Assembly (NCBI GenBank): GCA_910578545.1
Contig: CAJTPT010000001.1
Coordinates: 310,001-374,000, forward strand
DNA length: 64,000 nucleotides
DNA from: an uncultured Christensenella sp.
Lineage (GTDB): Bacteria; Bacillota; Clostridia; Christensenellales; Pumilibacteraceae
Reading direction: 5' to 3'
Part shown: piece by piece, positions 17,514-26,877 of the stretch
Layout: every line of letters begins with the position of its first letter
Numbering within the stretch: position 1 is the stretch's first letter
Position numbers and translations under genes: made by a program
The notes under the pieces: model-generated
Database searches by the model: none
What the model was told of the DNA's origin: nothing
Seen by the model: the letters and a program-made list of their open reading frames with translations, nothing else

Positions 17514-19211
17514 TCAAAGATTCTCCAGTTTTAAAAGGTGCGCTTTTATTTTTGCGCAAACGTCGGCAAGCGCGCCGTCGTCGAACGGACTTTTTAGCCC
17601 CGCCTCGTGCGCGAGCGTGACTATATCCTTGGTGCCGCCGGCTTCGACGAGGTTTAAGTATCTGTTTAGCGCGTCGTTAAAGTCGCCCGCCGCTATCTCC
17701 CCGAACTGCAAAGCAAGACAAGCGGACAGACAATAGTCTATATAATAGAAAGGCGATTCGTAAATATGTTTTTGGTACTGCCATCTTCCGCCGATATTGA
17801 TATACGGCACGTCCGACATGTCGACGAACGGACGGTATTCGCCCTCGAGCTTAAGCCACAATGCCCGGCGTTCTTCCGGCGTCATATCGGGATTTTCGTA
17901 AACGAGCTGTTGGAAGTAGTCGACGATAACGCCGTACGGCAAAAAATCGAACGCGTCGAAAATCTGCTGATACGTAGCCTGCGCCGCTTTTTTTCCGTAA
18001 AAATATTGATTGTAGCTGTTGCACAGCGCTTCCATGCTCATGGAATGGGTTTCCGCTGTTTCCATGCCGCCGACAAACAAGTCGACGTCCACGTCGTTTG
18101 CCGCCGCGCGCTTAAAAGCGTACGCATATCCGAACTCGTGAGTGAGCACGCCCACGTCGTCCATAGTGCCGTTGAAGTTGGCAAAGATAAACGGCTGACA
18201 ATAATCGAAGAGCATTTCGGCATAACCGCCGCCGGACTTACCGTCGCGCGCCACGTAGTCGATAGCCTCGGCCTCGCACATTTGCTTAAAGAACTCGCCG
18301 AGCGCGGGCGACATCTCGTCGTACATGCTTTGCGCCGCGGCAAACAAATCCTCGGCGGTACCTACCGGGTCGACGTTGCCGCCGCTGATATAAATATCGT
18401 TGTCATAGATATGAATATCGCCCAAGCCCAAACGCTTGGCAAGATCGGCTTTTAACTGTTTTAGCGCGGGAACAACGTCGTGCAACACCGACCGACGGAA
18501 AACCTCGATTTCCTTTCGCCCATAGCCGATATGTCCGATACGCAAGTCGCCCATTTCGACAAAGTTATCAAATCCCATTTTTCGCGCCATGGCGGTGCGC
18601 ACCTTTACCATGCGGTCGTAAATGCCGTCCAGCTTATCGCCCACCGCAGCGAGCGTCTTGCCGATTACCGAAAACGCCTTTTTGCGCACGGCACGGTCTT
18701 GATCCTTGCTCAGTCCAAGCATTTCGGAAAGCGTAAGCTTTTTGCCTTCCCACTCGTACGTGAGCCCAGCAAGAAGATTGTCATACTCGGTGACAAGCTT
18801 GTTTTCCTCTATGCAGTCGGGCACAATGCTGTCGTCCATAACGCGCAGGTTGGCTTTTATGTTGCTAACGATTATCGGGTTGATGATTTTTTCAAGCTCC
18901 GCCGCATGCTTCGACGCCATAAGCGCTTTGTTAAACTCGGTGCTTTTGGCGTGTATGCGCGGCAGATTTTCGTCGTAATAGTCCTGCTCGGCGGCGTAAA
19001 ACTCGTCGCGGACGTCAAGCGAGTGGCGTATCATCGCAAGGCTGATTTGAGTGCCGTCCTTTGTTGTTCGAGCGTTAAGTTCGGCGCGGATATCGACAAG
19101 CTCTTGCGCGCTTTTCGCCCTTTTTACCCTTTGGATAGCCTCGTCTATGTAAGAAGCCACGCCGTCTATATCGACGCGGCTGTATTTATATTCGGAAATC
19201 TTTTTTGTCAT
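17514..19211 (-). CDS. pepF: M3-family oligoendopeptidase (PepF-like) with altered zinc motif
   Basis: The 565-residue soluble protein follows the M3 oligopeptidase layout: a helical N-terminal half, then a catalytic region with GVLTHEFGYAYAF near residues 353-365 and a downstream METAETHSMSMEALC segment containing the third ligand Glu. In active members the motif is HEFGH; here the second zinc-binding His is Tyr362 (codon TAT at 18128-18126). One C-to-T change would account for it. The protein is otherwise full length and intact, so it may be inactive or a pseudo-peptidase, unless the base call is wrong. It lies alone between two intergenic elements. Confidence 0.88.
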   Translation of the reverse strand: MTKKISEYKYSRVDIDGVASYIDEAIQRVKRAKSAQELVDIRAELNARTTKDGTQISLAMIRHSLDVRDEFYAAEQDYYDENLPRIHAKSTEFNKALMASKHAAELEKIINPIIVSNIKANLRVMDDSIVPDCIEENKLVTEYDNLLAGLTYEWEGKKLTLSEMLGLSKDQDRAVRKKAFSVIGKTLAAVGDKLDGIYDRMVKVRTAMARKMGFDNFVEMGDLRIGHIGYGRKEIEVFRRSVLHDVVPALKQLKADLAKRLGLGDIHIYDNDIYISGGNVDPVGTAEDLFAAAQSMYDEMSPALGEFFKQMCEAEAIDYVARDGKSGGGYAEMLFDYCQPFIFANFNGTMDDVGVLTHEFGYAYAFKRAAANDVDVDLFVGGMETAETHSMSMEALCNSYNQYFYGKKAAQATYQQIFDAFDFLPYGVIVDYFQQLVYENPDMTPEERRALWLKLEGEYRPFVDMSDVPYINIGGRWQYQKHIYESPFYYIDYCLSACLALQFGEIAAGDFNDALNRYLNLVEAGGTKDIVTLAHEAGLKSPFDDGALADVCAKIKAHLLKLENL

Positions 19212-19239
19212 TTTATACCTCTTACAATCTCATTAAAAG

Positions 19240-19373
19240 AACGTTAAAACAAAAAATGTTAAAACCCGGCGGGCGCTCGCGCGTCAGACGGACAGCAGTC
19301 GACGGGGACCGACGGGATTGTAGACCCGTCTACACTACCAAGGCGCCGAGCCAAACGCAATACGTATTATGCC
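19240..19373 (-). repeat. Intergenic element, family 1, copy A
   Basis: The 160-base gap between the GH13 stop and the pepF start holds a core at about 19311-19350 with the hairpin GTAGACCCGTCTAC. This matches the cores of elements at 27497, 40785 and 49758. It has no coding potential. As in the other copies, it sits directly 3' of a minus-strand gene and is followed by another co-oriented gene. Confidence 0.6.
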
Positions 19374-19374
19374 G

Positions 19375-20910
19375 TTAATTGAAAATCGTGAGCGAAAGCG
19401 GCGGCACGGCGATACCGTCCTTAAGCTTTTTGGCTTCCTTGCCTACGACGTACACCGCCTTGGCTTTGGCGGGAAGCGTGACGGGCGCGGTCTGCTTGAC
19501 CTTGAGCGGATTGACGACCACCGTCAAATCGCCGCGCTTGTACACCAACGGCTCACTGCCCTCGGCGTGCAAAAATTCAAGCTCGTCCGACGTAAACTGC
19601 TTGTTACGACGGCGGAACGCCAAAAAGTCTTTCAGGAAATTCAACAGCGACTTTTTGTCCTTTTGCTGACTCGCTACGTTTACGATCTTATCTGTTTCGG
19701 TTGGCAGAAATGTCCTGTCCGCCGTGGAAAAGCCTGCGTTCACCGCCGTATTCCACTGCATAGGCGTACGCGAGCCGGTGCGGCCGTATCCGCCCTCGAC
19801 GGACGGAAGTCCCTTTATATACTTCATGCCTATCTCGTCGCCGTAGTAAATAAACGGAACGCCGGGAAGGGTGAAGAGCGTGGCGTAAATCAGCTTGAGC
19901 TGTTCCTGCGTGTAATTGGGCGCAAGCCGCGGCGTGTCGTGGTTGCACGAAATAAGCGCGATACTGCCCTTGCCCTTTACCGCTTCGTAAACTTCGGTAA
20001 AACCCGTCGCAAACGCTTGCGCGTCGCCGCCGCCGTCCGCCGCAAAGTAGCTGTGCTTGTTCGGCTCTTCCTCGGCGCGCACCAAAAGATTGTACGGGTT
20101 TCCGTGGTGGTCGAGCATAAAGTCGGCGTGGAAGCCCGCGCGTATCGCTTGGGGATTGGACCATTCGGATACGAGCACCGCGTCCGGATACTCGCTGTCA
20201 AGCATGGCGCGTATATCCTGCCAAATCTCGCTGGTCGCAGGCTTTTCACTCTGGCTCAAATCGTTTTTGACAAGCGAATCCGCCATATCGACGCGGAAGC
20301 CGTCGGCGCCGCGATCCAACCAGAACCGCATGACGGACTTTAACCATTCGCGCGTCTTTTTGGCGGCGTCCGATGTGTACGGCATCTGCCAGGACGGGTC
20401 GGTTATCTCGTTGAACCCGTAATTGAGCGCAGGCTGAATGGAATAGAAGTTTACAATATAATTGCCCTGTCTGTCGTGCCGACCGGAAATCGCCTTAAAC
20501 CCCTCGGGAAAATGCCACTCGTGATTCGTCCAAATAAAGCGGTCGTACATCTCGTTAGGCGTGGGTTCCGCACTGCGCAAAAAGTCGGCGTTCTGCTCGG
20601 ACGTGTGCCCGGGCACAAGATCGAGTATAACCTTAATACCCTTGGCGTGCGCCGTTTTAATAAACTCGTCAAAGTCCTCTTCCGTGCCGAACCTGTCCGA
20701 CACCTTAAAGTAATCGCGCACGTCGTAACCGCCGTCCATAAACGGCGAATCGTAATGCGGGTTAAGCCAAATCGCGTTACAGCCGAGCTCTTTTATATAA
20801 TCGAGCTTGGACGTAATGCCCTTGAAATCGCCGTAGCCGTCGCCGTTAGCGTCGACGAACGAGTTGGGATATATCTCATAAAAAACAGCGTCTTTTAACC
20901 AAGTACTCAT
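19375..20910 (-). CDS. GH13 alpha-glucosidase / oligo-1,6-glucosidase-like enzyme
   Basis: The 511-residue cytoplasmic enzyme has the four GH13 regions: DLVPGHTS near residue 100, DGFRVDMAD with the nucleophile Asp near 209, VLVSEWSNP with the acid/base Glu near 248 and NHDTPR near 323. It has a (beta/alpha)8 barrel and a short beta-sheet C-domain. The start WLKDAVFYEIYPNSF is typical of alpha-1,4/1,6-glucosidases acting on imported malto- or isomalto-oligosaccharides. The pullulanase gene at the window end and a ROK sugar kinase are other glycan-use genes nearby. The exact linkage preference cannot be read from the sequence. Confidence 0.92.
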   Translation of the reverse strand: MSTWLKDAVFYEIYPNSFVDANGDGYGDFKGITSKLDYIKELGCNAIWLNPHYDSPFMDGGYDVRDYFKVSDRFGTEEDFDEFIKTAHAKGIKVILDLVPGHTSEQNADFLRSAEPTPNEMYDRFIWTNHEWHFPEGFKAISGRHDRQGNYIVNFYSIQPALNYGFNEITDPSWQMPYTSDAAKKTREWLKSVMRFWLDRGADGFRVDMADSLVKNDLSQSEKPATSEIWQDIRAMLDSEYPDAVLVSEWSNPQAIRAGFHADFMLDHHGNPYNLLVRAEEEPNKHSYFAADGGGDAQAFATGFTEVYEAVKGKGSIALISCNHDTPRLAPNYTQEQLKLIYATLFTLPGVPFIYYGDEIGMKYIKGLPSVEGGYGRTGSRTPMQWNTAVNAGFSTADRTFLPTETDKIVNVASQQKDKKSLLNFLKDFLAFRRRNKQFTSDELEFLHAEGSEPLVYKRGDLTVVVNPLKVKQTAPVTLPAKAKAVYVVGKEAKKLKDGIAVPPLSLTIFN

Positions 20911-20921
20911 AAATAACCTCT

Positions 20922-22379
20922 TTAACTGCGTGACTCGGCTTTTTCGCCGTTGTCCGAAATAGCGTCCTCTTGCTTTTTAGCCGCCGCGGAAGCGCGCGTA
21001 ATTTTGACGATTGTCACAATGCCCGCCGCAATAAGTCCTACGATAACCGCAACGCCGTAAACGAGAAGAAGGCTGAAGTGAATGCTTCTGCGCGTAACGA
21101 CGGGCGGCGTAACCTGACGAACGGACGACGCGATAAACGTCGTGTCGTAGTAATCGGCTATAGTCGCGTTAACACGTTTTATAAACTCGCCCGTCTGCGT
21201 TTCGAGCGCTTTGAGATTGTCGGTCGCGGATTTGATAAGCTCCTCGTCCGTTTGTGTTTCGTCCTGAAGCTTATCCAAACGCGTTTCGATATTTTTAAGC
21301 TGAATGTTGTATTCCCTGACAGCGCGGTTGGCTTCGTCGAGCTTGGCGTGAAGCTCCGCGTAAATAGGCGGATACTCGGTCTTTTCGGTATGCACGCCGC
21401 CCGCATCGGTCGAAGTGGTGGTCGGCTGAATGGTGGCTATCTGCGCTTTAAGCGACGCGATGTAACCGTCCTCGCCGTTGAGCGGCTCGAGCCTGTTTAG
21501 TATCTCGGTGCGCGTGGACACAAGCGCGTTACGCGCCGAAGTCTTGTTGCGCCAAATGTTGTTGGAAAGGATATAGGCGTTGAACAAGCTGTAATTGTTG
21601 CGCAAAAGATCGAGGTCGCTCAATAGCTGAGTAAACGTCGTGCTGTTTTCCGTCGATACAAAGGATGAATTTTCCTCAGCCATGCCCTGCAAGAACGACT
21701 TGACCGAATCGAGCGACTGCGTGTATATATCGTAGATATCGGCAAATTCCATAAGGTCGTTGTCGGACAAGCCGTATGCGTCGGTCGCAAACATTCTGTT
21801 AAGCGAGAAGCGCTTTTGGAAGTCGGCGTAATAGCTGACGACTATCTTGTTGAGCAACAGCTTGGCTTGGTCGTCTGACAAATCGAGCTTGCCCGGGTCA
21901 GATATGACGATATTGAACCGCGTCGAAAACATATTGTAGTTTCTAAGCTTTTCCTTTGCCGCGTTATCGCCGTTTGCCGCCGCCTCGGTGAGCTTTACGT
22001 ACTCGTCGGTAAGCACACCCTCTACGCGCATGCGCTCGCGAAGCTTGGAAATGTCCGTAATCTTCTTTTCGAGATTGGCTTCCTTGACAGCCTGATACAA
22101 CACCGTTGTGGAAATGATGTTGTCGGTGTTAAGCACACTGCCGTCCGGCGCAAGCCCGCGCTCTATGCCGTCATAGATATATTCGACGGAAGTCTGAGCA
22201 AGCGGTTCGGACTTATAGTACACCTTGATAGGCAGTGCGATTGCCGTGACGAGCAGTGCGCAAACGATGACGTAAACCAACATTCTAAGCCAACCTTTGC
22301 GGAAAAAGTGCCCCACCTTTTTAAAGGTGAGCCCTTCATCGCCCTGCTCTTCCTCGTATACGTATGACTGATTATTCAT
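20922..22379 (-). CDS. Wzz-like polysaccharide co-polymerase membrane protein
   Basis: The 485-residue protein has one transmembrane helix near residues 33-57, a long extracytoplasmic region with predicted coiled coil (about residues 330-400, many Glu/Lys/Leu repeats), and a second transmembrane helix near 440-465, before a charged tail. Two helices bracketing a coiled-coil ectodomain is the topology of chain-length regulators of surface polysaccharide. No tyrosine-kinase domain or other capsule gene is adjacent, so the substrate is unknown. It ends 11 bases before the GH13 gene, which may be co-transcribed. Confidence 0.7.
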   Translation of the reverse strand: MNNQSYVYEEEQGDEGLTFKKVGHFFRKGWLRMLVYVIVCALLVTAIALPIKVYYKSEPLAQTSVEYIYDGIERGLAPDGSVLNTDNIISTTVLYQAVKEANLEKKITDISKLRERMRVEGVLTDEYVKLTEAAANGDNAAKEKLRNYNMFSTRFNIVISDPGKLDLSDDQAKLLLNKIVVSYYADFQKRFSLNRMFATDAYGLSDNDLMEFADIYDIYTQSLDSVKSFLQGMAEENSSFVSTENSTTFTQLLSDLDLLRNNYSLFNAYILSNNIWRNKTSARNALVSTRTEILNRLEPLNGEDGYIASLKAQIATIQPTTTSTDAGGVHTEKTEYPPIYAELHAKLDEANRAVREYNIQLKNIETRLDKLQDETQTDEELIKSATDNLKALETQTGEFIKRVNATIADYYDTTFIASSVRQVTPPVVTRRSIHFSLLLVYGVAVIVGLIAAGIVTIVKITRASAAAKKQEDAISDNGEKAESRS

Positions 22380-22413
22380 AGCTTCTCCTAAGTAAAAATA
22401 ATTCTACTGATAT

Positions 22414-22442
22414 AGTATACCACCGAAATGCTTTAAAATCAA
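22414..22442 (-). promoter_or_regulatory. Promoter of the Wzz-like gene (TTGATT-17 bp-TATACT)
   Basis: The -10 box TATACT is at 22414-22419 and the -35 box TTGATT at 22437-22442. The 35-base leader contains an AGGAGAAG ribosome binding site before the ATG at 22379. Confidence 0.7.
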
Positions 22443-22614
22443 CGTTTTTAATTCGGAATTAAGAATTAAGAATGCGAAATTGTCGACTTCTGCGTGGCGT
22501 TTGAATAAATGCGCGGTTATAATGTGATTAAACAAAGAAAGAGTATGCTTGCCATTTCTGATTACCAATTCATAATTCCGAATTCCGAATTAATTTCTGC
22601 GCATACTATAAGCA

Positions 22615-23391
22615 ATGAAAAACATCGTAATCGCGGGCGGGTCATCGGGAATAGGGCTTGCGCTCGTCCAAAATCTTTTAAGCACATGCAATAGCATTAC
22701 CAACATATCTCGGTCGCCGTGCGCCGTCGCGGGAGTGAAAAATATTCGCGCCGACGTCACCGACCCGACGGCGCTTAAAAAGGCGTTTGATACAATCGAA
22801 CGAATAGACGCGGTTATTTACTGCGCAGGCTTCTCGCTCGCCGCGCCGATAGAATGCGTTAAGCGCAAGGACTACGAGTATCTGTTTGACGTAAATATAT
22901 TGGGCGCGATAGAGTGCACCAAGCTCGCAATCCCCAAACTGCAAAAAAGCGAGGACCCGCGACTGATTTATCTTTCGTCGTCGGGCGGCGCGGCGCCCAT
23001 TCCGTACGACGGGTTTTACTCGGCGGCAAAGGCGGGACTCGTGCCGCTCGCGTACACGGTTAGAATGGAAAACCCCAAAATAAAAAGCACCGCCGTTATT
23101 ATAGGCGGCACGCAAACGCGGTTTTCTTTTGCGCGCACGGTGTACGACGACTGCGAAACGCACAACGCACGGTTAAAACGCGCGGCGGATTCGCTGATAA
23201 AAATCGAACAGACGGGCTACTCGGCGGACTTTGTCGCCAAACGCATTGCGCGTATCATATCGGATTCCACCCCGCCGCCCAAAGTGACTATCGGTACCAA
23301 AAACAAGCTCGAGCTTTTTGCATATAACCTTTTGCCTTGGCGAATTAAGCTTTACGCTCTGTGTAAAAAATTCGGAATTGGGAATGATTGA
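22615..23391 (+). CDS. Short-chain dehydrogenase/reductase
   Basis: The 258-residue protein has the NAD(P)-binding GGSSGIG (residues 8-14), a YCAG loop, the catalytic Ser in YLSSSGG and the YSAAKAG catalytic Tyr-Lys pair near residue 138. The substrate cannot be deduced. There is no Shine-Dalgarno before the ATG at 22615. The last eight codons and stop lie inside an AATTCGGAATT-type repeat, so the C-terminus appears to have been changed by repeat insertion. AATTCCGAATT repeats also flank the gene upstream (22567-22592). It is alone on the plus strand. Confidence 0.88.
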   Translation: MKNIVIAGGSSGIGLALVQNLLSTCNSITNISRSPCAVAGVKNIRADVTDPTALKKAFDTIERIDAVIYCAGFSLAAPIECVKRKDYEYLFDVNILGAIECTKLAIPKLQKSEDPRLIYLSSSGGAAPIPYDGFYSAAKAGLVPLAYTVRMENPKIKSTAVIIGGTQTRFSFARTVYDDCETHNARLKRAADSLIKIEQTGYSADFVAKRIARIISDSTPPPKVTIGTKNKLELFAYNLLPWRIKLYALCKKFGIGND

Positions 23392-23496
23392 TTGCAAATA
23401 CAGCGTTACCGCATTGCGGCGGGTCGCCTATATTTTTTGACTGCGCTCGAAATGATGTGTATAGGCACGAACTTTTCATAAATGGCAACTTCACAA

Positions 23497-24555
23497 TCAT
23501 ATCTCGATAATATTAATATCCACGCCGTCGAAGTCGGTCTTGTCGGTAGTGGTGATAACAGACTGAAACCCGTCAAGCGCGTCAATCAGTTTTTTTCGGC
23601 GTTTGGCGTCGAGCTCGCTGAACACGTCGTCGAGTAGAAGTATAGGGCTTGTGCCCATAACGTCGGTAAGCAGCTTCATTTCGGCAAGCTTGAGTGCAAG
23701 CGCGGCGGTGCGCTGTTGCCCTTGCGACCCGAACGAGCGCACGTCCACGCCGTCCACCGATATAATAATATCGTCCTTGTGCGGCCCGGTATGCGTATAC
23801 TTAAGCCGATAATCGCTTTCCCTGTCGCGAGCAAACGCACGGATAAGCTCGGCTTTTATCTCGTCGGTATTTTCGCCGCTCACACCCTCGTACTCGAGCC
23901 CGATATCCTCTTTGCCGTCGGACAAAAACGCATGACGGTCGGCGGCAAGCGGCATTAGCTTACGCACAAAACCGCGACGGCTTTTTATAATCTTAGACCC
24001 GACGTCCGCCAAAAGCTCGTCCCACGGCGCAAGCGTGTTGTCGGTTGCGCCTCCGCTCTTAAGAAGCTTGTTGCGGCTTGCCAAAATTTTGCCGTACTGC
24101 GAGAGCGCGGCAAAATACGCCTTGGAAATCTGGCAAAGCGATATGTCCATAAACCGCCTGCGGTCGGCGGGCGCGTCCTTGACTATCTTAAGCCCGTCGG
24201 GGCAAAACAGCACGACGGGGCAAACGCCCATAAGCTCGCTCATGCGCGAGATAGGCAGATCGTTGACCGCAACCCGCTTGTTCTCGTCGCGCGACAAAAC
24301 TATCTTTACCGTTTCGGTTATGCCGTCTTTTTCCGCCTCGACGGATAAAAACGCACGCTCACAGTCGTTTTTTATAAGCTCGCGGTCGCGCGGCGTTCTA
24401 AACGACTTACCCACGCCCGCAAAATACACCGCTTCCAAAAGATTGGTTTTTCCTCGTGCGTTAGCGCCGACAAATGCGTTTCTGCCCGAGCTTAACGTTA
24501 TATCGCGCGCGGCGGCGTTGCGGTAGTCTTTTACTTTAATGCTCTTTACCGTCAC
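23497..24555 (-). CDS. recF: DNA replication and repair protein RecF
   Basis: The 352-residue SMC-like ATPase has Walker A GANARGKTN (residues 31-39), the SFGSQGQQR signature near 270 and Walker B PILLLDDVFSELD near 308. RecF directs RecOR/RecA to gap ends. It overlaps the MBL gene by 4 bases. RecF is usually next to dnaN/dnaA; here it is downstream of a DNA-uptake-like MBL gene instead. recR is encoded 11 kb away in the same window. Confidence 0.95.
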   Translation of the reverse strand: MTVKSIKVKDYRNAAARDITLSSGRNAFVGANARGKTNLLEAVYFAGVGKSFRTPRDRELIKNDCERAFLSVEAEKDGITETVKIVLSRDENKRVAVNDLPISRMSELMGVCPVVLFCPDGLKIVKDAPADRRRFMDISLCQISKAYFAALSQYGKILASRNKLLKSGGATDNTLAPWDELLADVGSKIIKSRRGFVRKLMPLAADRHAFLSDGKEDIGLEYEGVSGENTDEIKAELIRAFARDRESDYRLKYTHTGPHKDDIIISVDGVDVRSFGSQGQQRTAALALKLAEMKLLTDVMGTSPILLLDDVFSELDAKRRKKLIDALDGFQSVITTTDKTDFDGVDINIIEI

Positions 24556-26069
24556 CTTTTGCGCCCGCCGCCTTTTGCTTTAGGTATTGCGTTTCCGCCG
24601 ACGCTCACCCAAACCATATGCGCCGCAACCAACACGACGAGCACGGCGTAGCTCGCCCAAGATACAACCGCCCAGGTAAGCTTAATACTGCCGAGCTTTC
24701 GGTACACAAAAACCCACTCGTCTTTGGGCTCGTCGTCGCCTTTATTGTCGTCGGGATTTTCATCGTCGCCGTTGTTGTCGCCGTTGTTGTCGCCGTCGCC
24801 GTTGTTATCGCCGTCGCCGTTGTTGTCGCCGTCGCCGCTGTTGTCGCCGGTGTTTCCGCCGTTTGCGACAGTGTCGGCGCCGACGGTATTGTCGCCGTCG
24901 TACGCTATTTGAGTCGAGCATGAGAGCGCATAACCGTCTGCGTCGCTCGCCACGACAAACGTTATCGTGCCGTGGTGGTCGGTGCGCATTATCTTGTCGT
25001 TGGTCGCGCCTATTGCGACTATACGGTCAAGCACTTGCTGACGAGGATGATAATAAGTGTTGCCCGCGGCGTTGCACGAAAACACGTAGTACGCGTTTGC
25101 CGCGCCGTCCTCGGTCGTCATTATGTCGAGATAGGCTTGCGACGACGAGGTCTCCGAGCCGTGATGTCCTGCCTTGAAAACATCAACGGTAAACTCGTCG
25201 GTAAAAATGTCGTACTTATCATCTATCCCATCGGTGCGAGCTGCCGCAACCTTGTCTACAAACTCCTTCTCGTTTTCCTTTTCGGCGTCGCCCGAGAGCG
25301 CGAATTTAAAACCGCGGTACTCCAAAACCATTATGGGCGAATAATTGTTGTTATCGGTGTATTTTGCCGACAGAGGCGAGAAAAAAGTAAGCGAGTATGC
25401 GTCGTCGCCCGCGCCGCCGACAATGGTTTGCTCATCGACTTTGGGGTCGGTAACGTAGACAGTAGTGTCAGTGCCATCGATATTTTGATACATTGCGGCG
25501 ATTGCATTCCTGTACGCCGCCGTATTCTTTGCGGCCGCGCCGACGGAAAGGTCGGATTTACCGGGGTCGGTAAAATTCGTGCCGGTCGCCTCCATATTGG
25601 GTCTGTAGCAAACGTACGACGGGTAGGCGTTAAGCACGTTGTCGAGCGCGTTGCAATGGTCGGAGTCGGGATGAGTGAGTATAGCGTAGTCGAAGTAATG
25701 AAAGTCGTCGCCGAGCGTTGTCGATATATAGCTTATCATCGAATTTGTTACAGAGCTCAGCTCACGCGTGCCACTGCCCGCGTCTATTATCATGTTTTTT
25801 CCGTCGGGAAGCTCGATCAAGATACAATCGCCCTGACCGACGTCTACAAAATGCACTTTCAGCTCGGCGCCGCCGTTCGAAGAGACGCGCACGCCGGATT
25901 TTAGCGTTACTATCTCGCTCGAGTCTGCCGAATCCGCAGGAACCTCATAAAGCAACCCCAAAGATAGCTCGATAGCGCGGGACCATATCATGGACACGCC
26001 GAGCGCTATCGCCACGACGATCAGTATAAGAATATCTATTATAAAAATTCTCTTTGCGTTTTTCCTCAT
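24552..26069 (-). CDS. Membrane-anchored metallo-beta-lactamase-fold protein, ComEC C-terminal-like
   Basis: The 505-residue protein has a transmembrane helix near residues 7-28, then a metallo-hydrolase domain starting VHFVDVGQGDCILIELPDG with the metal motif THPDSDHCNAL near residue 130 and a KAGHHGSE motif near 300. It is the stand-alone form of the ComEC/Rec2 nuclease-like domain. A run of Asn-Gly-Asp repeats (about residues 400-440) and a second transmembrane helix near 470-495 follow. The ComEC competence-channel transmembrane domain is absent. It is in an operon with recF and the patatin gene. An extracellular phosphodiesterase or nuclease role is plausible but inferred. Confidence 0.85.
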   Translation of the reverse strand: MRKNAKRIFIIDILILIVVAIALGVSMIWSRAIELSLGLLYEVPADSADSSEIVTLKSGVRVSSNGGAELKVHFVDVGQGDCILIELPDGKNMIIDAGSGTRELSSVTNSMISYISTTLGDDFHYFDYAILTHPDSDHCNALDNVLNAYPSYVCYRPNMEATGTNFTDPGKSDLSVGAAAKNTAAYRNAIAAMYQNIDGTDTTVYVTDPKVDEQTIVGGAGDDAYSLTFFSPLSAKYTDNNNYSPIMVLEYRGFKFALSGDAEKENEKEFVDKVAAARTDGIDDKYDIFTDEFTVDVFKAGHHGSETSSSQAYLDIMTTEDGAANAYYVFSCNAAGNTYYHPRQQVLDRIVAIGATNDKIMRTDHHGTITFVVASDADGYALSCSTQIAYDGDNTVGADTVANGGNTGDNSGDGDNNGDGDNNGDGDNNGDNNGDDENPDDNKGDDEPKDEWVFVYRKLGSIKLTWAVVSWASYAVLVVLVAAHMVWVSVGGNAIPKAKGGGRKR

Positions 26070-26072
26070 CGG

Positions 26073-26876
26073 TTATTCCTCGCTTTTGAATAAATCGCGT
26101 ATCTTGTCGCACTGCTCCAGCGCCGCATTATAGCCGAGCTCGATCATTTCCATATACCCCGCCTTGCTCGACGCGCTGAACGCCGATGTATCCGGCGCGA
26201 TGATTATATCGGACTGCATAAGCCCGACCACCGACGCGTTGGCGTTCATTATGGAAAACATCGCTTTTAGCACGTCGAATATTCCCGTGCCGTCGGTGCC
26301 GCTCCCGCGCGAACCGTGAACGTCGACGGTAACAACCTTATCCGCGCCGAGCATACGGCACACGTCGGCGGGAATGTTGTCGGTAAGCCCGCCGTCGCAC
26401 AGGTTTTGCTCGCCTATTACGAGCGGCGCGTACACTATGGGGAAGGCCGACGACGCCGACACGGCGTCGAGCGCCGACCCGCTGTCAAGCACTACGCGCT
26501 TGCCCGTTTTTAGGTCGGTCGCAACCGCGGCGTACTTTTTGTGTAGGTTCTCTATTTGCGCGTCGCCGATAATGCGGTACAGCACGTCGCCTATCTTGCG
26601 CGGGTTGTCGGGCTTTAACAGTATCCTTCCGTGAAAGTCGACCATGTCGAGCGAGTCCGCAACCTCTATAATCTCGTCGGGCTCGATACCCGCGCAGTAC
26701 AGCGCGCCGACTATGCTTCCGACCGACGTGCCCACGCACAAATCGAAGTCGATATTTTGCTCTTTAAACGCTTTGAGCGCACCGACCTGAACAAATCCGC
26801 GCGCTCCTCCGCCGCCGAGAACTAACCCGACCTTTGGCTTATTATTTACTTCTTTCTTTCTCGAAAACACGCGCAC
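26073..26876 (-). CDS. Patatin-like phospholipase (RssA/YchK type)
   Basis: The 267-residue protein has the oxyanion loop GGGGARG (about residues 21-27), the nucleophile Ser in GTSVGS near residue 50 and the catalytic Asp in DGGLTDNIP near residue 167, a complete Ser-Asp dyad. It is predicted to hydrolyse acyl lipids. The start is a GTG one base after the pdxT stop; the MBL gene follows after 3 bases. The unit pdxT-patatin-MBL-recF looks like a single operon with no obvious common function. Confidence 0.9.
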   Translation of the reverse strand: MRVFSRKKEVNNKPKVGLVLGGGGARGFVQVGALKAFKEQNIDFDLCVGTSVGSIVGALYCAGIEPDEIIEVADSLDMVDFHGRILLKPDNPRKIGDVLYRIIGDAQIENLHKKYAAVATDLKTGKRVVLDSGSALDAVSASSAFPIVYAPLVIGEQNLCDGGLTDNIPADVCRMLGADKVVTVDVHGSRGSGTDGTGIFDVLKAMFSIMNANASVVGLMQSDIIIAPDTSAFSASSKAGYMEMIELGYNAALEQCDKIRDLFKSEE

Positions 26877-26877
26877 A

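Noticed and set aside
24770..24850. Possible CRISPR-like short repeats
   Set aside because: The repeats are in frame within the MBL-fold gene and have no spacers of constant length.
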